Positions 44,847-54,382 of a stretch of DNA of 64,000 nt are shown here, in pieces (positions within the stretch are counted from its first letter, which is position 1; each line of letters starts with the position of its first letter). The DNA comes from Bradyrhizobium sp. CER78 (GTDB taxonomy: Bacteria; Pseudomonadota; Alphaproteobacteria; Rhizobiales; Xanthobacteraceae), in contig NZ_JARVWP010000002.1 of NCBI RefSeq assembly GCF_029846235.1, positions 372,001 to 436,000 on the forward strand, read 5' to 3'. The translations under genes were made by a program, and so were the position numbers. Below the pieces are notes generated by a model, which did no database searches, was not told where the DNA came from, and saw only the letters and a list, made by a program, of their open reading frames with translations.

Positions 44847-45433
44847 GACGACCTCCATGTCCTGTCCCAAGCTGTCATTTCGCTCGGCTTGGCCCACTAT
44901 CCCCCTCTCGCAAACTGAAACAACTTTAAGTAGCGTTTAGAGTTAGGCGTTAGCGTTAACCTTACTATCCATTAATTGGATAGCAGCATTGGCTGATTAT
45001 GGAGCCATAAAAGCTGATGCCCGACGGTGAACTTATGGGAAACTCGCTATCAACCTTTAATTGAATTACTGATCGCATCGCTTTCGCTAGCAACACGCGG
45101 GCACATTGTGCACGCAACCCTCTTGCCGCGCTCGCTGTTTCGCTACCTCGTGGCTTCGATGACGCCACAGACCGCCTGGATCGTTACGCGAGCGAGCAGC
45201 ACTTCGATCGGGATCGCGAGATGCAACCGAAGATACGAATGTCCCTGCTCAACGCGCGCGGCCTTAAACATCGGCACGAGAGAGATGTCTGCATTCACGA
45301 TAATGGAGGAATCATTCGCACGCCGAGGCGTCGGCGACGATCGCACCTCCGCATTTGGCGCCGACGTTAACGTCAATTTCGAACGGCGCGCTGCGCGTGA
45401 TACGAAGTGCACGCGAGCCTGATAGGATGCGCT
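44847..45433. other. Divergent promoter region between polysaccharide operon and flippase gene
   Basis: An AT-richer stretch (about 44920-45020) lies between divergent transcripts. It contains a spaced inverted repeat at 44965-44983 and, just before it, GTTAG repeated at short intervals (44940-44960), both plausible operators. No supported gene. Confidence 0.5.
44965..44983. promoter_or_regulatory. Inverted repeat, candidate operator
   Basis: CTATCCA and TGGATAG form perfect 7-bp arms around TTAAT, 120 nt upstream of the 52-aa peptide gene. The size and symmetry fit a dimeric regulator site. The regulator is unknown. Confidence 0.45.
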
Positions 45434-46852
45434 GTGGGGATCGACCGCCAAACAGAGGCCGTTGGATCATTGCGACACTTCAGCGCCGTTAGCCGGATAT
45501 TCTCGACCACCACGCCGATGATCGTCAGCTATCTGCTGTCGAGCGGATCGCTGGCGGCGGCGAGCCTTGCGCAGCTTGTGACGTTTGCGATCCTGGCGCG
45601 CGCGCTCGGGCCGGCCGAGTTTGGCCCGTTCGTGCAGATATCGGCCGTGACCGCGATCGCAGTTCAGATCTGCGGCCTCGGTGCCTCCGACTGTCTGCTG
45701 CGCAGGGTCGCGCGCGTGCCCGCGAGTTATCCTGAGCTGCTCGGCCACAACATTCTCCTGATCGGCCTCAGCGGCGCAGTGCTCGTACTCGGCGGCGTCG
45801 CGGCAATGGCGTCATGGACCCGCATGGTCTCCGGTCCTTCGATCGCCATCTCGACCGTCACGCTGCTGTTCCTCGGCAACGTCGTGCTGGTCCGGGTGAT
45901 CCTTCTGGTCGAGACGGCGTTCCTCGGCCTCGGCCGGGTTCGCTCGGCAAATCGCTCGGTCGTCGGTTTCGCGACCGCGCGCACCACCACCGCCGCACTT
46001 GCCTGCATCGTGTTCCACACCTCGAGCCTTGCGGAATGGGCCGTCTGGCAGTTCTGCGGCCACCTGCTCTACACGCTGATCGGACTGATGTGGTTGCGGC
46101 CGCTTGGCCGGCCGCGGTTCAGGATCCTGCACGAGGAATTGCGCTCCGGCGTTCTATTCAGCTCGCAGTTCGTGGTTCGGGCGATCCGATCCAACGTCGA
46201 CCTGTTCGTGATCGGCCTGTTCATGCCGATCGAAACGGTCGGCAGCTACGGCGTGGCCCGGCGCATCATGGACAGCAGCTATCTGTCGATCGACGCCTTC
46301 AACCGACTGATCTATCCGCGCTTCGCACGCGCCAGCCGCGACGGCCTGCATCTGGCGCTGCCCGCGGCAAAACGTGCTTTGGTCGCGGCGCTCGGCCTCG
46401 GCGTTGCGACATTCCTTGTCCTGTTCGCGGTGGCGCCCGAATTGCCACGGCTGTTTGGTCGCGAGTACCACGATCTCGCATTCTTCGTGCGCTGCCTGTC
46501 CGGCACGGTTGTCCTGATCGGCGCCTGGGCGGTCGCAATGGACTTGTTGGGGGCATCGGGCCGGCAGGGCGTGCGTGCATTGATCCTGAACAGCACCAAC
46601 CTCGCAGGCAGCGGCCTGATCGCCGCAGCGACGTGGCTCGCCGCCCCGATCGGGACCTTCATTGCGCTCTACGTGATCGAAGGATCCCTCGTCGTCTACG
46701 CCTGGCTGGTTCTGCTGCGGCTCGCGCGCCGCAGCCGCCAGAATGCAGACGACACCATCGCGACCGCCACAGTTTCAGGGAATGTCCTGGACGACGCGGC
46801 TGTCGATCCAGGCAGCCGGAGCCTTGCGGCCGTGGAAGAAGCCGAGCGGTAA
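45434..46852 (+). CDS. Polysaccharide flippase (Wzx/MATE-like)
   Basis: About 472 residues with twelve or more membrane segments. Family marks include LLSSGSLAAASLAQLVTFAI, ILARALGPAEFGPFVQ and YGVARRIMDSSYLSIDAF. It moves lipid-linked repeat units to the periplasmic face for polymerisation. The GTG start at 45434 follows AGGATG; an earlier GTG (45407) and a Met at 45518 are possible. Its end overlaps the convergent glycosyltransferase gene by 78 nt. It is transcribed away from the main operon. Confidence 0.87.
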   Translation: MGIDRQTEAVGSLRHFSAVSRIFSTTTPMIVSYLLSSGSLAAASLAQLVTFAILARALGPAEFGPFVQISAVTAIAVQICGLGASDCLLRRVARVPASYPELLGHNILLIGLSGAVLVLGGVAAMASWTRMVSGPSIAISTVTLLFLGNVVLVRVILLVETAFLGLGRVRSANRSVVGFATARTTTAALACIVFHTSSLAEWAVWQFCGHLLYTLIGLMWLRPLGRPRFRILHEELRSGVLFSSQFVVRAIRSNVDLFVIGLFMPIETVGSYGVARRIMDSSYLSIDAFNRLIYPRFARASRDGLHLALPAAKRALVAALGLGVATFLVLFAVAPELPRLFGREYHDLAFFVRCLSGTVVLIGAWAVAMDLLGASGRQGVRALILNSTNLAGSGLIAAATWLAAPIGTFIALYVIEGSLVVYAWLVLLRLARRSRQNADDTIATATVSGNVLDDAAVDPGSRSLAAVEEAER

Positions 46853-47773
46853 CGCCGCTGCGTGGAACAGCCACGCGACGACGGCGTAGAGACCGAGCGT
46901 AAGGCTGCGCTGGCGCAGGCTCATCAGCCCGATGACGCCGGCAATCATGGCAACGTCGATCGCAAGCCCCAGTCCGGACGGCGATACGAGGAACGGCAGC
47001 ACGACCATCGTGGCCAGCCACAGATAGACTGCGCCCCACAGCTTCAGTTCAGGCAATTCCTGGACCAGTTGCTTCCATTGCGGCTTGCCGAACGCCGCGC
47101 GCAACAGTTCGCCGATCCCGCGCAGATAGCCCGACTTCCAGCGACGCAGCAGCAGCGCGTAGGCGTTGATCGCATGTCCGAAATGCCGGACGAAACTGCG
47201 GTCGAGACGGTGGAGCGTCCAGCCGCGGGCCCGCAGTCGCACGCCGAGGTCGAACTCCTCGTAGCCATGCAGATTGCGGTCCGACAGATATCCGACCTGC
47301 TCGATGGCCGCCCGCCGATAGAGGCCGCCGCCGTTCATGCGGTCGATTTCCCCGGTCCGGTTCTCCGGCGAGATCCTGCGGCCGCGCCGGACATATTCAA
47401 GGCTGGTGTCATTCATCTCCACGACATGCCCCGTCACACCCGCTGCACCCGGGTTGGCCGCGAGATAGGCGATCGCGTCGGGCAGGAAGGCCGGATCGAG
47501 CAGCATGTCGCCGTCCATCAGGCAGATGAACGGCTCGCGGCTGTACTGGAAGCCGAGTTGCGGACCGATGCCGCAGCTCGGCGCGATCGCAGGTTCAAGC
47601 TGAACGATGCGGACCGGAAAATTCGCCGCGACGGCGAGCGTATGATCGCGCGAACCGCCGTCGGCCACGATAACCTCGCCGCCGATGCCTTCGAGCGCAG
47701 CCAGCACGCTCTCGATCGCCGGCCCGATCCGCGCCTCCTCGTTGAGTGCCTTGAGAATGACCGACACTGCCAT
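46775..47773 (-). CDS. Glycosyltransferase, GT2 family
   Basis: 332 residues. The GT-A domain begins MAVSVILKALNEEARIGPAI, with EVIVADGGSRDHT and the metal-binding CLMDGDMLLD (DxD). FDLGVRLRARGWTL is the acceptor-side motif. Two membrane segments at the C-terminus anchor it. It probably adds a sugar during repeat-unit assembly. Confidence 0.9.
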   Translation of the reverse strand: MAVSVILKALNEEARIGPAIESVLAALEGIGGEVIVADGGSRDHTLAVAANFPVRIVQLEPAIAPSCGIGPQLGFQYSREPFICLMDGDMLLDPAFLPDAIAYLAANPGAAGVTGHVVEMNDTSLEYVRRGRRISPENRTGEIDRMNGGGLYRRAAIEQVGYLSDRNLHGYEEFDLGVRLRARGWTLHRLDRSFVRHFGHAINAYALLLRRWKSGYLRGIGELLRAAFGKPQWKQLVQELPELKLWGAVYLWLATMVVLPFLVSPSGLGLAIDVAMIAGVIGLMSLRQRSLTLGLYAVVAWLFHAAALPLGFFHGRKAPAAWIDSRVVQDIP

Positions 47774-47788
47774 CGCGTTGTCTTCACC

Positions 47789-48928
47789 TCAGCGAAAATC
47801 ACACATGAGCCGGCTCCAGTCCTCGCCGGCGAGGCCACCGATGTAGATATCACCGCGTGCGACTGCGTCGCTCACCTCGGGAATCCGAGTCAGCGCCATC
47901 GCGAAAGCCCTGTGCCGGAAGACAAGCCAGCGTTGCAGCGCGAGCCCGGGCATCAGGGCAGGCTGCGCACGGCCGCGGGCTTCGACATGGCCGGTGCTTT
48001 CGAGGTGACGGAACATCGCGCCCAGCACGGCGATCTCCCGGCCGGGAAGCGACAGGATGTTGAGAACATGCGCGGTCCGCCCCGGTGCCGCATAATAGAC
48101 GAAGGCGCCGATCAGCCCGCCGGCACGATCTTCGACCGATCGGATGGTGAATGCGCCGAGCCTGGTGTTCTGCGCCGCCAGGACGACCAGCCAACCGAGC
48201 TCGTCTTCCGACCACAAGGGCCGCACCGCATAATGGGCGATCAACCGCGGCGCGTGCGCGAGAAAGGCCGAGACGGACATATCGGTCACGTTCGCACCGG
48301 CAGGTTGCTGCGCGTCGTCGCCGACGCGCAAGCGGCTCAGCAGCGCGTCAACCGGGCGGACCAGCATTGCGAGACCCGGATCGTTTCGGCGCAAGAACCG
48401 CAGCGAAAATCGTCCGGCGAGCGTCCCCAGAGGACGGAAGCAACGCGACCACTCAAGGTTCTGCACGGGAATGGGTTTCCCGCCGATGGCCGACATATGA
48501 TTGGCGCTGGTCGGCGACGCGCTGTCGCAAAACGAGAAATCGGCGCGCTTGGGCCGCAGGGCAAGGATCAGCTGCGCCGCGCCGGCGGCCTCCTTGTTGG
48601 CGTCGGTCATGAAGACGCCGAGCAGCCGGCCGGGTACGACGTTGCCGCAAGCGATGAAATGCATGGGGACGGCAAGCAGCGCGCTGCGTATACGCCCATC
48701 CTGCTGCTGGTAGACTTGCGTGCCGGTCGTCGCATTGTAGGATGGCGAGCCTAGGGTCAACGCCTGCAGATAGTCATGCAGGTCGGAGTCCGCAGGCTTG
48801 TCGGCCCCCCGGAAGATCTTTAGGAAAAGTCGGGCAACTGCAGGCACGTCCGCAGCCGTCATAGGCCGGACGGCGCCCTTGCGCGGAGCGCGCCTATCGA
48901 CAGGCGTTTGCAGCTCGCCTTCCGTCAT
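47789..48928 (-). CDS. GNAT-like acyltransferase domain protein
   Basis: 379 residues. The N-terminal half resembles a GNAT acetyltransferase (VRPMTAADVPAVARLFLKIF, then VVPGRLLGVFMTDANKEAAG), followed by a second diverged domain. It lies 15 nt from the GT2 gene in the same direction, so a role in decorating the polysaccharide or its precursors is likely. The acyl donor is unknown. Confidence 0.7.
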   Translation of the reverse strand: MTEGELQTPVDRRAPRKGAVRPMTAADVPAVARLFLKIFRGADKPADSDLHDYLQALTLGSPSYNATTGTQVYQQQDGRIRSALLAVPMHFIACGNVVPGRLLGVFMTDANKEAAGAAQLILALRPKRADFSFCDSASPTSANHMSAIGGKPIPVQNLEWSRCFRPLGTLAGRFSLRFLRRNDPGLAMLVRPVDALLSRLRVGDDAQQPAGANVTDMSVSAFLAHAPRLIAHYAVRPLWSEDELGWLVVLAAQNTRLGAFTIRSVEDRAGGLIGAFVYYAAPGRTAHVLNILSLPGREIAVLGAMFRHLESTGHVEARGRAQPALMPGLALQRWLVFRHRAFAMALTRIPEVSDAVARGDIYIGGLAGEDWSRLMCDFR

Positions 48929-50061
48929 CTAACGCTCGGGATTGGCGGATACGACTCCGCGTCACGTGGATCCGCAGTACGGAGAGATGTACACGACGCT
49001 GAGTTCAACATGCTTCGCCACTCAATATTCTGCGCAATCGTAACGACGTCGTCAGCCGCCGGTATCTAGGTTCTTTAGATCTCGACGACCTCGGCTCTTG
49101 ACGGCCGACCTCATGGTGTGAACCAGCGGTCATCGGACTCATGCGACAACGCAGAAATATCCGTCCGATAGCGCCAACCGAGCGCGATCCGCTGCGGCAG
49201 TGGAGCGAGCCTCCAACTTCGCGCAGAATCGGTCAAGCGCTTCAGCTTGTAAGGGTTAAGATGCAGACAGCGTTAACGCTGCGAGATCGGGCGTGACCGC
49301 CCCGATGCGCATCGTTCCCGGATCGTTAGGAGTCAGATCAGTGCGCTGAAATTCACTTCGGCGACATCACAGGAGCGGGACCCGGTTCGATCGGAGTGAG
49401 GCAGCTCTTCCGTATTTGGCCAAAGGCAGGCGATTTATGGCTATGACCGAAAGCATCAACCGCCCGACTGACTAGATGTGTATCGCGGCGCCTGATTGCG
49501 TGAGCATCTCGATAGCGCCAAGACAGGCGAGACTTCGTTCGCTCGATCTCAAAATCCCGGCTGAAGGCGGTCAACACGGCCCGCGTCGCCCAGCAAGTCG
49601 ACAATCGCCAGCAATGTCACGTGAACCGCGCCCGCTCATCTCGATCAGGCAGCAGGACCACGAGCTCTTCGCGACTCTAGACGGCAGCTTTATCCGCTCG
49701 GACCAGTTGATCGGCGCAATAGCCAAGGTCCACTATCTCTAATGCCTCATGCCGTCGTCGGTCAGTACATCGAGACCGCATATAACTGCCTTTGAGATCC
49801 CGAGATAGGCGACATCTTCCTCAATGAGGAGACATTTTGCGAAGCTGTCGCTCGCCTCAAACTGAAGGGTCGTTTGCGAGTGACGGAGACACGACCGCGA
49901 TAGCGAATACAATGGCGAGCGGAAGCCTGGTCATTTTGGGGGCTCCTTGCCAAGTGACATGAGCTAATCCAGAGGCACTTTGGTCATCACAATTCTTCCA
50001 TGAATCCGGTCCCATTATAGGCCGAAAGGCGTCGGGCTTCGCGGGTTTGTCTAGATCGGTC
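48929..50061. other. 1.1-kb gap without a convincing gene
   Basis: Short frames exist but none has family features or a good ribosome-binding site. One minus-strand frame contains a signal-peptide-like MTRLPLAIVFAIAVVSPSLA near 49930 that stops a few residues later and may be a broken secreted protein. A 14-bp palindrome lies at 49268-49281. Confidence 0.45.
49268..49281. repeat. Perfect 14-bp palindrome
   Basis: CAGCGTTAACGCTG is fully self-complementary. It lies in the non-coding gap, about 340 nt upstream of the GNAT-like gene start. It could be a dimeric regulator site. Confidence 0.4.
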
Positions 50062-50340
50062 TTACTTGGGGCGCTGCAACTGATCGCATTCAAATGTCAC
50101 GCCGAGCCGGCGCTCGAGGCGCCAGGCGACGACGCAGCGCCTCCGGATCGGCTCGCTTTCGATCTTGAGCTCGAATGCGAACGGAATCGGCTCGTCGCTT
50201 TCGACGGCGAGCCCGGCGCCGCCGGTCGACATGTTGAGCACGACGCATCCGATGCTGGTGTCCCCGGAGCAGATCGTTCCGCGCTTCATCAGCACGATTC
50301 GCCGGCTGTCGGTTTTGTACCGCGTCAGTTTTGTGTTCAC
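50062..50340 (-). CDS. PilZ-domain protein
   Basis: 92 residues forming a PilZ-like fold: RRIVLMKRGTI, VVLNMSTGGAGLAVESDEPI, RRRCVVAWRLERRLGVTFE. The D/N-x-S-x-x-G motif (NMSTGG) is kept, and an upstream RxxxR-type stretch (RYKTDSRR) may bind c-di-GMP. The GTG start overlaps the stop of the TadG-like gene (GTGA), so the two are coupled. It suggests c-di-GMP input near the pilus genes. Confidence 0.75.
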   Translation of the reverse strand: MNTKLTRYKTDSRRIVLMKRGTICSGDTSIGCVVLNMSTGGAGLAVESDEPIPFAFELKIESEPIRRRCVVAWRLERRLGVTFECDQLQRPK

Positions 50341-51999
50341 CGCAATCTCCCGCCCCGATACGAGTCCGTCGTTCCCTGGTTGACCAGCACACTGTCGCAA
50401 CGAATACCCATGACCCTCAGATTGGCCTGCCCGATGCTCACTCCGAGCGTTGCGAGCAGGGAGGCCAGGATCTGATCGACTGGAGAGGTCACGTCGTTCA
50501 GGATGCCGGAAGCCGTCGCGCCGAGCCCAGGTATGGGGACCCCAAGCGGGCTGACGTTGACATTCAGCGCCAGGTTGCCCAGCAGGCACGACATTAGTGA
50601 CGAGGTGAAATTGGTCGTCGTCACCGTCTTCATCATCAACGATTGAATCTCGCTGTAACTGAAGTTCACGCTTGTCAGGGCGGTGTTGCCCATACAGGTA
50701 TTCGCGAGCCCGGTGACCGTGATCGCGCCGAGATTGACCAACGTCGCTGGCGGCGGGTTCGGCGCGGTGGCGAAGTTGGTCATGTTGACCCGAGTGACGG
50801 CGCCGATCCATGCATTGACGATCCCCGGCGTGGCGCCCAGCGTGACCTGCGAGGTGTTGATGTTCGGATAGCCGCAGGACACCGCATTGAGCGTCGCCGT
50901 GCTCGAGGCGACCTCCACATAGACCGGCAGGTTGATGGTGGAGACGCTGCCGCTGCCGAGCACCTGGATTGTCGCCAGAAGCCTGGTCCGGACGCTCGCG
51001 CCCTCGCTGCCGAGTGCCACCCAGCTCGACCCGACCGGCCGTTTACCTGCGGTGGCGAGCTTGGTCAGGTTGGCGATGCCGGGCAAGCCGAGATTGACCG
51101 CGGTCACGATCTGATTCGAGCCGTTGGCGATCTGCGCGACGGTGGACAAGAGATCGAACAGCGTCACAGTGGCGCTCAGCTTCGGCTTCTGTCCGACCGT
51201 GAGGTTGGCAAGCGGGCCGACGTCGATCAATGAACCGGGAGCGATCTTGGTCGTGAGGCTGCTCACGGCCTGCGAAACCGTCGACAGTGCAGTCGTCGCG
51301 GAGTTCACGCCGCTGGTGCTCTGTTGCGCGGCAAGTGCCGCCGCGATGATATCCGGAACCTTGATGTTGCTCATCAGCAGGGTGTTGTAGGTCACGCCGG
51401 TCATGTTGACCCGCGTCGCCAGCGCCGAGAGGAAATCCAGCGCGTCGATGTTCGCACCGAGCAGGGCATTATGGTCCATCACCGACAGCGACAGCGCCGT
51501 GCACGGCGTTGAGCAGGCCGCCATTGAGCGAAAGCAACCGCGACCAAATCGGAAACGATGCCATTTCGGTTGACGCCGCGGTGGCCGTCGTCCGGTTCGT
51601 GAAGCTGCGATAACGCGCGAAGCAAAGCGGCGTCTGTGTGTTCAGCGTGACCCGTGCGGCGTCGGAGGTGCCAACTGCCGGCGTCACGAACCGGGATTGC
51701 GGCGCGATGGCGCTGTTCGCCGTGTATGTTCCGGTCGCGAGCTCGCCCAGCGCGCTGGCTGGATAGTTGTTTTGCGTGACGGTTGCGGCATTGACAGGAT
51801 CGTTGAGGCTGCTGGCGGCGATGATCGCGGCGAGGTCCGCCGTGCTCTGCGTCTTTCGTGTGTCGGCGAAGATCGTGCCGAGATCGACCGCAAGCCCAGC
51901 GCAGCCGACGACGAGGGTCATCAGGCCCGCGCCCATGATGGCGAAGTTGCCGCGGCGATCGGCGCGGAAACGCCGCAACAGCATCAGTATCGCGGACAT
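50337..51999 (-). pseudogene. TadG-like pilus assembly protein, frameshifted
   Basis: The first frame (51999 to about 51487) has the Tad N-terminus (RRGNFAIMGAGLMTLVVGCA membrane segment, then VDLGTIFADTRKTQSTADLA). It ends shortly after SLNGGLLNAVHG. The homologous reading continues one frame over as LSLSVMDHNALLGANIDALD and runs to 50337. Each part alone is incomplete, so the gene carries a one-step frameshift near 51490, unless the sequence has an error there. TadG proteins work with TadE in Flp-type pilus assembly. Confidence 0.72.
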
Positions 52000-52000
52000 T

Positions 52001-52414
52001 CTAGAACTCTCCGTACTGGATCGCCGCCGAGCGGACGATCGTGGCCGATGGGGCGGGCACGAAGGGCAGCTTGTGGATGAAGTTACCAGCCGCGTTGTAG
52101 TTCACGGTCACGACGTAGACGTTTGCGTTCGACGGTGACGACGCAGCGCTGACCGAGAGATTGCCGGAAACCAGCAGCGGGTAGGTTGAGGCATTCGCCG
52201 CGACGTAGTTTGTTGCCAGGCTGCTGCGTTCGCTGTCGGTTATTCCGGCAATCGATGAACGTGCCGCCTCGGCGGCAAGCTGCTGAACGCCGTGCACCAT
52301 CGCCAGATACGAGCCGAACACGACGATGCCGAATATGAAGGCGAGAAACAGCAGTAACAGCAGAGCAAAGTCGACGGCTGATGCGCCGCTTCGACAGCGG
52401 AAGAACCTGAACAT
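52001..52414 (-). CDS. TadE-like pseudopilin
   Basis: 137 residues. It starts FRFFRCRSGASAVDFALLLL, with a TadE-type prepilin cleavage context and one hydrophobic segment, followed by a short periplasmic domain ending near VRSAAIQYGEF. TadE is a minor pseudopilin of Flp/Tad pili. It precedes the TadG-like gene with one base between stop and start. Confidence 0.82.
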   Translation of the reverse strand: MFRFFRCRSGASAVDFALLLLLFLAFIFGIVVFGSYLAMVHGVQQLAAEAARSSIAGITDSERSSLATNYVAANASTYPLLVSGNLSVSAASSPSNANVYVVTVNYNAAGNFIHKLPFVPAPSATIVRSAAIQYGEF

Positions 52415-52758
52415 CGCACACCTCGCAGCTCTAAGCGGTCCGCATCGTTGCGAGGCTTTGATTAAGGAAAACTATGAGAACGCTTTCGCGAATTAGCGCC
52501 AGTGATCGGCGCAGACCGCAGCGACACACTTGATGGACGCGCAGCGTCTTATGGGGGGATCAAAAAATTTGATGCGTAACCCGTGGAAAATCAGCACGCA
52601 TCGGCCAATGTGCCCGCCCGCAATGCACGTAACGATGCATATGAGACGATATCTCCACAAATTGAATCTAGTGGCCACCACAACCATTCGTTAGCATTGC
52701 TGAACGACATTATGTGGGGGGCGCTGTTGCGTCCCGTGCTGAGATTGGAGGGCTCGCG
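52415..52758. other. Divergent promoter region between tadE and the LysR gene
   Basis: No gene seen. The stretch is AT-richer than its surroundings around 52440-52700, consistent with promoters for both directions. No clear operator was found. Confidence 0.45.
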
Positions 52759-53679
52759 ATGCACAGACCGCGTCAATACTTGAATATTCCGACTGAGGTT
52801 GTTCGAACTGTCGTTGCTATTGCTGAAACTGGAAGCCTATCGAAGGCTGGCGAGCGGCTTGGCCTGAGTCAGCCGGCGATAAGCTCGCAGGTCAAGCGCT
52901 TGCAAGGTCTGATTGGCGGTACGCTCTTCGTCAGAACGGCGAACGGAACGACGACCACCGAACTCGGCAAGGTCGCCGTTCAGCAGGCGAGGCGCATTCT
53001 CGAAGCGAACGATCAACTGCTGCGACTCGGCGGCAACAATGAAGGTCCGCAGCCGCTGCGGCTCGGGATCAGCACGATGCTGGCCGAAGAATTCCTCAAG
53101 CTGCAGCCGGTCGACGCGCTCGCCGACATCCTGATTCACGCCGACATGTCGCCGGCCATCATCAGGGGACTGATCGACGGCTACATCGATATTGCCTTTG
53201 TCTACGGTAACCCATCGCTCGAAGCTGAAGACGAAGTCACCATCGCCAATGAGGTCGACGAGCGTTCGATGTGGGTGCGGTCGCGGGATTTCGTCCTCCG
53301 GCCAGGTGCGCCAATCCCGATCCTGACGTGTCCGGGCGACGACTGGATGATCCGTACGCTGACCAAGCACAACATTTCGTACAAGATCGTATTCCGAAGC
53401 CCGAACCAGCAGCTGCGGCTGGAGGCTGCGCGGGCCGGGTACGGCTTGACGGCGTGTCCCGCGCGTATGATCCCGTCTTTCCTCATTTCGGCCAAGGATT
53501 ACTACCTGCCGGAACTGCCGCCTCGCAAGCGCTTGCTCTACGTGCGCCCGGGCCTCGAAGGAAGCCGTGCGACGGCGCTGGTGCAGCGGTTGTCCAGCCT
53601 GTTCTTCAGCGGCACGAAGTCGATACGCCAGGTGAGCAATTGTCAATCGACGTCCGGATTGAACCCCGCGGCAACATGA
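52759..53679 (+). CDS. LysR-family transcriptional regulator
   Basis: 306 residues. The N-terminal winged helix is typical (VAIAETGSLSKAGERLGLSQ, then PAISSQVKRLQ), followed by the two-lobed effector domain. GGAGGG lies before the ATG at 52759, which sets the start; a longer reading is excluded. It is divergent from the Tad genes, but its targets cannot be named. Confidence 0.88.
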   Translation: MHRPRQYLNIPTEVVRTVVAIAETGSLSKAGERLGLSQPAISSQVKRLQGLIGGTLFVRTANGTTTTELGKVAVQQARRILEANDQLLRLGGNNEGPQPLRLGISTMLAEEFLKLQPVDALADILIHADMSPAIIRGLIDGYIDIAFVYGNPSLEAEDEVTIANEVDERSMWVRSRDFVLRPGAPIPILTCPGDDWMIRTLTKHNISYKIVFRSPNQQLRLEAARAGYGLTACPARMIPSFLISAKDYYLPELPPRKRLLYVRPGLEGSRATALVQRLSSLFFSGTKSIRQVSNCQSTSGLNPAAT

Positions 53680-54382
53680 GGAAGTGCCCCTTGTTGTTTT
53701 GCTGAACTGACGCAAGCCACTCGCGAAGCGCGCCTCTAAAAGGTGCGACCCTTGTTGCGAAATTGTCGAACCGGCAACACAAGCGCCTCCACGGAGGCAT
53801 TCCTGTCGGCCGGCCCTATCGCCGTGAAGGGCTTCCTTGCCGTGATGGACAAGATGCTGACCAATGAGGACCGGCAATTCGTCGAAAGTTAAACTCTCGC
53901 TCCAATCCATCATGGGCAAGTTTGAGCTAGCTCCAGCAACCGATCTCCAATTAGATCCAATCAAAGGCAGTGCATCCCACCAATGACTGAACAGAAGACC
54001 GCACTCTCCTCCCTGCCCGCGGACGACACCGCTGCATGTGCAGACAAAGGAGAGGGTCTTGCTCGCGGCGAAGAACCGCCTCGATGCCGGTAAGCTAAGA
54101 TCTCTTAAGACATACTAACATTCAGAATTCGTGATCCGATTCCGAACGGTGCGCCACTCGGAACAACACAACGAACGTTTATGTAATTGAAATTACTGAA
54201 TAATTATCGCTCGACCGATTCAGGGGATTGAAGAATGCACGCTTGGCCTTCCGGACGCGGGCTCAACTGTCCGCGTCGGGATCGACGGCGGCTTCCATGA
54301 CACGCTCAGAACGGCGCGCCTCGGTAAGCACACACCTGTCGAGGTCGCTTTCTGGTAGGTTTTGTTCCGCTATATTCCTTAT
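53680..54382. other. Non-coding region upstream of the cyclase gene
   Basis: No firm gene. A short frame at 53983-54093 (MTEQKTALSSLPADD) overlaps the stop of an open end reading KLSLQSIMGKFELAPATDLQ, which may be the tail of a lost gene. The second copy of the 41-nt dispersed repeat lies here. Confidence 0.4.
53893..53933 (+). repeat. Copy 2 of a dispersed 41-nt repeat
   Basis: It matches 5039-5079 at 35 of 41 positions in the same orientation. See the first copy for the shared ends. Confidence 0.5.

Noticed and set aside
50341..50811. N-terminal extension of the PilZ frame
   Set aside because: It overlaps the TadG frame and has shadow composition; the GTGA overlap and GGAG site support the short start.
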